A stretch of 9,958 nt of DNA from Alphaproteobacteria bacterium. Lineage in GTDB: Bacteria; Pseudomonadota; Alphaproteobacteria; Rhizobiales; Aestuariivirgaceae. The position numbers and the translations under genes were made by a program. The notes below the pieces were generated by a model. The model saw only the letters and a list, made by a program, of their open reading frames with translations, was not told where the DNA came from and made no database searches. Shown in pieces: positions 6,471-9,958 of the stretch (the first letter of the stretch is position 1; each line of letters opens with the position of its first letter). The stretch lies in NCBI GenBank assembly GCA_020441605.1, contig JAGRLX010000222.1, positions 1-9,958 on the forward strand. Direction: 5' to 3'.

Positions 6471-6848
6471 ATGCAAGGTTCACCGCCTCCAAGCCCCTCC
6501 ATCTGGCTCCGCGCGGCTCTTCGGCTCACTACGGCCCCGGTGCGGGCGGAGGGGGTCGCTGCGATCCGGATCGCAGCGGGGTGGGTCGTTCGCACGGCCG
6601 TTCCGAAATGGGCGTGCGTCTGGCGGAACCACCCCGATGTACAATGCCGGCTGCGCACCATCGTGATGCCCGAACCTTGGAACGGTTGGGTCGATCCGCT
6701 GTGGCAGGCTCTGCTGCATCAGCGGCTCTATGAGTTTGGGCTCAGGGCGGATGAGCCGGAGCCCTGGCTCCTTGGGCAGGCCGAACGGGAGGTGTTCGCC
6801 CGGCTTGCGCCACCGTGGACCAAAATGATGGCGGGGCCATACCGATGA
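6471..6848 (+). CDS. Hypothetical protein, Trp-rich C-terminal part, coupled to the Lrp-type gene
   Basis: This frame of 125 codons follows cysA by 15 bases, and its TGA overlaps the ATG of the regulator gene (ATGA at 6845-6848), which argues that it is translated. The second half, MPEPWNGWVDPLWQALLHQR then LYEFGLRADEPEPWLLGQAE and PPWTKMM, looks like a genuine folded protein. The first half is Pro/Ala/Arg-rich and contains a perfect 22-base palindrome, so the true start may lie further in. The ribosome site before 6471 is poor. I recognise no family and see no signal peptide or membrane helix. Its function is unknown; its place between sulfate transport and a cysteine-type regulator is the only hint. 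Confidence 0.5.
   Translation: MQGSPPPSPSIWLRAALRLTTAPVRAEGVAAIRIAAGWVVRTAVPKWACVWRNHPDVQCRLRTIVMPEPWNGWVDPLWQALLHQRLYEFGLRADEPEPWLLGQAEREVFARLAPPWTKMMAGPYR
6557..6578. repeat. Perfect 22-base palindrome
   Basis: The 11-base arm CGCTGCGATCC is followed immediately by its exact reverse complement, centred between 6567 and 6568. As RNA it would fold to a 9-pair stem with a CCGG tetraloop. No T-run follows, so a Rho-independent terminator is unlikely. It lies in the doubtful N-terminal part of the 6471-6848 frame. It could be an operator, part of a dispersed repeat, or a coincidence of GC-rich coding sequence. Confidence 0.6.
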
Positions 6849-7324
6849 GCGATCTGACACTCGACAGGATTGACCGGAAAATTCTGGACCAGTTGATGCG
6901 CGACGCAACATTGCCTGTGGCGCAACTCGCCGAGCGGGTCGGCCTGTCCCAGACCCCCTGCTGGAAACGTGTCCAGAAGCTGGAGGCGGCCGGAATCATC
7001 ACGGGCCGGGTCGCGCTGGTCGACCCCGCCAGGATCGGTTTGGGGCTCATAGTTTTCGTGGAGGTCGAGGCGTCGGATCACACACCGGAATGGCGTGCCG
7101 CGTTCCGCAAAGTCATCCCCCAGTTCCCCTCCATCGTCGAAGTTTACCGGATGGCCGGTGACGTCGACTACATGCTGAAGGTCATTGTGTCGGATATGAA
7201 TGCGTTCGACGAGTTCTATCTCCAACTCACGCGCGCGCTCCCCTGTCGGAACATCACCTCGAAGTTCTCGATGGAGACAATTCTCGCCTCGACCGCTTGG
7301 CCCATCGAGACGGAAACCGCCTGA
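6845..7324 (+). CDS. Lrp/AsnC-family regulator resembling DecR/YbaO (cysteine-responsive)
   Basis: This protein is 159 residues, the normal length for the family. An N-terminal helix-turn-helix (DRKILDQLMRDATLPVAQLA, then SQTPCWKRVQKLEAAGII) is followed by an RAM effector domain (GLIVFVEVEASDHTPEW, MAGDVDYMLKV, DEFYLQLTR, FSMETILASTAWPIE). The TPCWKR.KLE..GI..G.VAL.DP..IGLGL pattern and the ending closely resemble E. coli DecR/YbaO, which responds to cysteine and activates cysteine desulfidase. I infer a similar cysteine or sulfur-compound sensor, though leucine-type or other ligands cannot be excluded. The ATG at 6845 is chosen because it begins MSDLTLDRIDRKIL and overlaps the upstream stop. 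A peroxiredoxin gene started 55 bases downstream before an IS cut it. Confidence 0.88.
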   Translation: MSDLTLDRIDRKILDQLMRDATLPVAQLAERVGLSQTPCWKRVQKLEAAGIITGRVALVDPARIGLGLIVFVEVEASDHTPEWRAAFRKVIPQFPSIVEVYRMAGDVDYMLKVIVSDMNAFDEFYLQLTRALPCRNITSKFSMETILASTAWPIETETA

Positions 7325-7379
7325 GGGCCAGAACCGCCATCCGCACCCGTTGAACAGGTCCAGTACTGAAAGGAGAACC

Positions 7380-7448
7380 ATGTCGCTACGCATCAATGAC
7401 GTCGCCCTGAACCGCCCCGGGTTTACCGGAGAGTTTCTGGTTCAATGA
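7380..7448 (+). pseudogene. Peroxiredoxin gene, cut after codon nine by the IS3-family element
   Basis: Behind a strong ribosome site (AAAGGAG), ATG 7380 starts MSLRINDVA, the conserved N-terminus of AhpC/TSA-type peroxiredoxins (relatives read MSLRINDxAPDFTA). At base 7408 the IS inverted repeat begins. The frame then reads 13 meaningless residues from the IS and stops at 7446-7448. The remaining roughly 200 codons are absent: the DNA beyond the IS (8771 onward) does not resume the gene. The family assignment rests on nine residues plus gene-start context. Peroxiredoxins reduce hydroperoxides with a cysteine thiol, which would fit a sulfur or redox neighbourhood. Confidence 0.65.
7408..7434. 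repeat. Inverted repeat of the IS3-family element (left in window, transposase 3' side)
   Basis: These 27 bases starting TGAACCGCCCCGGG are the exact reverse complement of 8744-8770. Base 7435 no longer matches, which marks the inner limit. Confidence 0.95.
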
Positions 7449-8391
7449 TTAGGCTGCTTTTTCGTCGGCATTCAAGGCCTCGTAGAATTCCTCCTCCGCT
7501 TCTTCTGGCGTGACATATCCGATGGCGCTGTGCAGGCGTTCGGTGTTGTACCAATCGACCCATTTCAGGGTTTCCCATTCAACCTGCCCGACCGACTTCC
7601 AGGGCCCGAGGAAGTTGATCACCTCCGTCTTGAACAGGCCGATGATGCTTTCGGCCAGAGCGTTGTCGTAGCTGTCCCCGACGCTGCCGACCGAGGTGTC
7701 AATCCCGGCCTCGGCCAGGCGCTCGGTGTATTTGATCGACAGGTATTGCGATCCGCGATCGGAGTGGTGGATCAGCTTGTTGGCTTCAGACGGTGCCCGC
7801 TGGCAGATCGCCTGGTTCAGCGCATCGAGGACGAAGCCCGTGGTCATAGAGGTGGAGACACGCCAACCGACGACCTTGCGAGCGAAGACATCGATGACGA
7901 AGGCCACATAGACCATGCCTTGCCAGCTTGAGACATAGGTGAAATCCGAAACCCAGAGCTGGTTCGGCATATCTGCGACAAAGGCGCGGTTCACCTTGTC
8001 ATCGGGACAGGGCTGGGCCGCATCGGGATTGGTGGTGATCACCTTCTTGCCGCGCACAACACCCTGTATTTGCAGGGCCCGCATCAGCCGTTCCACCGTG
8101 CAGCGGGCGATGGTTGCCAGTGGATGCGCCATTGGTTCGAGCACCACTGGCGACGCCTTCCCGGCGCAGAACATGCCAGACCTTGCGGGCACCGTAGCGA
8201 CCCCGGCTGGCCTCAAAGACGCGCTTGATGGCGTCTTTGTCCAACAGGTCTCGCTTTGCCCGTGCCGATGCCAGCTCGGGGTCCCATTCAACAGCCCTGT
8301 GCGCATAGAAAGTCGATGGTGCGATCCCCAGAACCCGGCAGATCGGCCCGACACCAAAGACCTCTCCGTGACCTTCGATGAAGGCGATCAT
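7449..8391 (-). pseudogene. IS3-family orfB (DDE integrase-like transposase), frameshifted
   Basis: From ATG 8391 the first 81 codons read MIAFIEGHGEVFGVGPICRV through RYGARKVWHVLRREGVA, the HTH_21-type start of OrfB. After a 37-base interruption the other frame continues with IARCTVERLMRALQIQGVV to the TAA at 7449-7451. The catalytic triad is present: Asp in WVSDFTYV, Asp in HHSDRGSQYLS, and Glu in DSYDNALAESIIG. Removing 37 bases restores a continuous protein of about 301 residues, the expected length. The frame break falls in the linker before the catalytic core, so the core would not be made as part of OrfB or OrfAB. Confidence 0.88.
8112..8148. repeat. 37-base hairpin-forming insert inside orfB
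   Basis: The insert carries 8-base inverted arms, GCCAGTGG (8116-8123) and CCACTGGC (8144-8151), around a 20-base centre. A further three pairs, GCA and TGC, lie inside each arm. Relatives read REG, three residues, then ARCTV; deleting exactly 37 bases here restores that spacing. The ends can slide by two bases (CC), so the precise limits are ambiguous. Confidence 0.6.
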
Positions 8392-8720
8392 CGCTTGAAC
8401 GGGCGGTCGAGCTCCGCCGCCGCGAAATACGCAGACGCCTTCTTCAGGATCTCATTTGCGGTTCGCAACTCGCGGTTCTCCCGCTCCAATTCCTTGATCC
8501 GATCCTTCTCGGCGCTCGTCAGCCCGGCGCGCTGACTGGCGTCGCGTTCAGCTTGCTGGCACCAGACCCGAAGACTGTCCGGCGAACAGCCCAACTTTGG
8601 CGCTATCGCACGGTAAGCCGCACTGTCGCTGGTGTAATCGGCACGGTTCTCTCGAAACAGCCGAACGCCGCGCTCGCGAAGTTCAGCAGGATAGGCGGGG
8701 GTGTATCGTCTCTTCGTCAT
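8388..8720 (-). CDS. IS3-family orfA (helix-turn-helix protein)
   Basis: This 110-residue protein begins MTKRRYTPAYPAELRERGVR. ATG 8720 is preferred over 8729 because GAAGG lies about nine bases before it. An N-terminal helix-turn-helix (AYRAIAPKLGCSPDSLRVW) binds the IS ends. It is followed by a leucine-zipper-like coiled coil (EKDRIKELERENRELRTANE) used for oligomerisation. The reading frame is intact, and its stop overlaps the orfB start. Confidence 0.9.
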   Translation of the reverse strand: MTKRRYTPAYPAELRERGVRLFRENRADYTSDSAAYRAIAPKLGCSPDSLRVWCQQAERDASQRAGLTSAEKDRIKELERENRELRTANEILKKASAYFAAAELDRPFKR

Positions 8721-8743
8721 GGGGCTCATCCTTCGAGTGTATT

Positions 8744-8770
8744 ACTCTCCGGTAAACCCGGGGCGGTTCA
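8744..8770. repeat. Inverted repeat of the IS3-family element (right in window, transposase 5' side)
   Basis: Exact 27-base mate of 7408-7434, ending GGCGGTTCA. It lies 15 bases beyond the orfA ATG at 8729. Confidence 0.95.
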
Positions 8771-8960
8771 CAAAGCTCCCAAGCACGAAGCCAACCTTCG
8801 CCTTGGAACTGGCGTGAATATGATCCGGAAATTCGCCGGTTACAGGCACATGAGCAATGGAGCGGGCAGGCAACCCGCACAGGATCAACCTGGTACGGCG
8901 TGCCAGCTGTAAACGCACCCTGCTTGTCTCTCAGGACAGAGCACGGGTCCACACGATTTT
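8771..8960. other. Gene-free stretch between the IS and the nosR control region
   Basis: No frame here gives a protein I recognise, and none continues the interrupted peroxiredoxin. Short open frames lack ribosome sites. It appears to be the original upstream flank of nosR, or further scrambled DNA from the rearrangement at the IS edge. Confidence 0.5.
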
Positions 8961-8978
8961 GTTTGCGCCAGAGCAAAC
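8961..8978. promoter_or_regulatory. CRP/FNR-type operator upstream of nosR (NnrR-like)
   Basis: GTTTGC (8961-8966) and GCAAAC (8973-8978) are perfect inverted arms. Aligned to the FNR frame the core is TTGCG-N4-AGCAA (8963-8976), close to the TTGCG-N4-CACAA type described for NnrR-controlled denitrification genes in Rhodobacter. The centre is about 63 bases before the nosR ATG, so a start site about 41.5 bases downstream would give a leader of roughly 22 bases, the usual geometry for activation. I see no strong -10 box. Confidence 0.5.
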
Positions 8979-9032
8979 TTGGTGCGCTTTAGCCCTGCTA
9001 GTCCCTGACCAAGACAAAACGGGGACAGTCGA

Positions 9033-9958
9033 ATGCGGTTCGGAATGGCATTTGGGGTGCTGAAGCAGCTAGGCGCGCGCCAACTCGCCACAGCTGTGGC
9101 CTGCCTGATGCTTCTCGTCGCCAGCGCCTCGGCCGAGGCGCTGCTGCCGAAATTCCTGGCCGAAACCGATCCGGCGGAGCTGGCTCCCGGTGCCGACAAA
9201 TTTGGTCCGATCCGCACCGATGCGGCGGTTGCGCCGGTGCTGAAGGCAGGCGAGACCGTCGCCTGGGCGTTTCTGACCGCAGACTGGGTGCCGACCACCG
9301 GCTATTCCGGCAAGCCAATTCATGTGCTGGCAGCGGTCTCGCCCGAAGCCGTGCTTACCGGCGTGAAACTCGTCAAGCACTCCGAGCCGATCGTGCTGGT
9401 CGGCATACCCGAAGCCCGCATTCGCGAGGTGACCGAAGGCTATTCCGGGCTCGACCTTGCCAAGGCGCAGGCGCATCACGACGCCGAGGAAATCGACATT
9501 GTTTCCGGCGCCACAGTCACCATCATGGTGATCGACGATTCCATCCTGCGCGCCGGCATCAAGGTGGCGCAGGCGCTGGGCCTGGGCGGTTTCACCGCCG
9601 CCGCTCACATCGGCCCGACGCGCGAGATCGACCCGGCCGCAGGCAGCGTGACGGACTGGCAGACGCTTGCCGGGAACGGCGCATTGCGACGCTTCGTGCT
9701 TGATGTCGATACGGTCAACGCGGATTTCGCCGCACTCGGCGATGCCCGCACCGGGAAGGCCGCCGAGCCGGGGCCGGGCGACGATCACTATGTCGATGTC
9801 TGGGCTACCTTGATCAGCCATCCCTCCATAGGCCGCAGCCTTCTCGGCGATGCCGCCTTTGGCAATCTTCAAAAACGACTGAAGCCAGGAGATCAGGCCA
9901 TTCTGCTAGCAGGGGCCGGGCGATGGTCTTTCAAAGGCTCGGGCTATGTGCGCGGCGG
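9033..9958 (+). CDS. nosR: NosR, nitrous-oxide reductase accessory flavoprotein (N-terminal 308 residues, runs off window)
   Basis: NosR is a membrane protein needed for expression and electron supply of nitrous oxide reductase (NosZ), the last step of denitrification. The visible part has a signal peptide (hydrophobic 18-32, likely cleavage after ASA at 34) and a periplasmic FMN-binding domain. Clear NosR motifs are KFGPI near 56, VPTTGYSGKPIHVLAAV near 87, HSEPIVLVGIPEARI, and SGATVT at 158-163, where the final Thr (163) is the expected covalent FMN site. The end matches the SFKGSGYVRGG region. Intact NosR is about 700-750 residues with membrane helices and 4Fe-4S centres, which lie beyond the window. 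ATG 9033 has GGGGA seven bases upstream; ATG 9045 is an alternative. The minus-strand open frame across it is only a shadow. Confidence 0.93.
   Translation, partial: MRFGMAFGVLKQLGARQLATAVACLMLLVASASAEALLPKFLAETDPAELAPGADKFGPIRTDAAVAPVLKAGETVAWAFLTADWVPTTGYSGKPIHVLAAVSPEAVLTGVKLVKHSEPIVLVGIPEARIREVTEGYSGLDLAKAQAHHDAEEIDIVSGATVTIMVIDDSILRAGIKVAQALGLGGFTAAAHIGPTREIDPAAGSVTDWQTLAGNGALRRFVLDVDTVNADFAALGDARTGKAAEPGPGDDHYVDVWATLISHPSIGRSLLGDAAFGNLQKRLKPGDQAILLAGAGRWSFKGSGYVRG

Larger units (their letters stand above)
7408..8770 (-). mobile_element. IS3-family insertion sequence, 1363 bp, complete ends, inactivated orfB
   Basis: The element is bounded by perfect 27-base inverted repeats ending in TG...CA. 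It encodes orfA and orfB on the minus strand with a 4-base overlap (ATGA at 8388-8391), the usual IS3 layout in which a -1 frameshift makes the OrfAB transposase. Bases flanking the two ends (GCCC on the left, CAAA on the right) do not match, so there is no 3-4 bp target duplication. orfB is frameshifted by a 37-base insert, so this copy probably cannot move by itself. Confidence 0.92.

Noticed and set aside
8388..8430. A-rich slippery heptamer for programmed orfA/orfB frameshifting
   Set aside because: No clear A6G-like heptamer is visible. The genes overlap as ATGA, so coupling or a non-canonical slip is possible but not shown.
9069..9872. Long minus-strand open frame of 267 codons
   Set aside because: It is antisense to nosR, whose plus-strand translation shows unmistakable conserved motifs and continues to the window end.

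Overview
The window looks like an accessory or rearranged part of an alphaproteobacterial genome, most likely Rhodobacterales (Paracoccus/Roseobacter-like). The reasons are high GC, a VPLPA/PEP-CTERM-type surface protein, a denitrification gene (nosR) and the mix of IS families. The genus is an inference from memory of protein styles; nothing here fixes it.

Left part (1-1820) is an insertion-sequence graveyard around one cargo gene. It holds the first 16 codons of an IS110-family transposase leaving the window on the minus strand, its 5' noncoding end, the end of an IS21-type element with a 5'-truncated istB carrying a nonsense codon, about 170 bases I cannot identify, a minus-strand gene for a secreted protein with a VPLPA-CTERM-like C-terminus, and a plus-strand scrap of an IS6-family transposase.

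Middle part (1900-7448) is a sulfate-uptake and cysteine-control cluster, all on the plus strand: an Rrf2-family regulator with four clustered cysteines, a sulfate-binding protein carrying an unusual N-terminal extension, permease cysT, a small two-helix membrane protein of unknown function, permease cysW, a short ATPase cysA, a 125-residue unknown protein, a DecR/YbaO-like Lrp-family regulator, and the first nine codons of a peroxiredoxin gene. Many junctions overlap (cysT/small ORF, small ORF/cysW, unknown/Lrp) or are very short, so most of this is probably one transcript. The binding protein captures sulfate in the periplasm, CysT/CysW form the channel and CysA powers it. The Rrf2 and Lrp-type proteins are good candidates to tune uptake to Fe-S or cysteine status.

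Right part (7408-9958): a complete-looking IS3-family element (1363 bp, perfect 27-bp inverted repeats) interrupts the peroxiredoxin gene. Its orfB is itself broken by a 37-nt hairpin-forming insert. There is no target duplication and the peroxiredoxin does not resume on the far side, so the IS marks a rearrangement or deletion joint rather than a clean insertion. Beyond it lies the upstream region of nosR, with a good CRP/FNR-type (NnrR-like) inverted repeat, and the first 308 codons of nosR running off the window.

No tRNA, rRNA or CRISPR array was seen. I see no wholly new system. The most unusual items are the small membrane gene translationally overlapped between the two sulfate permease genes, and the extension on the sulfate-binding protein.
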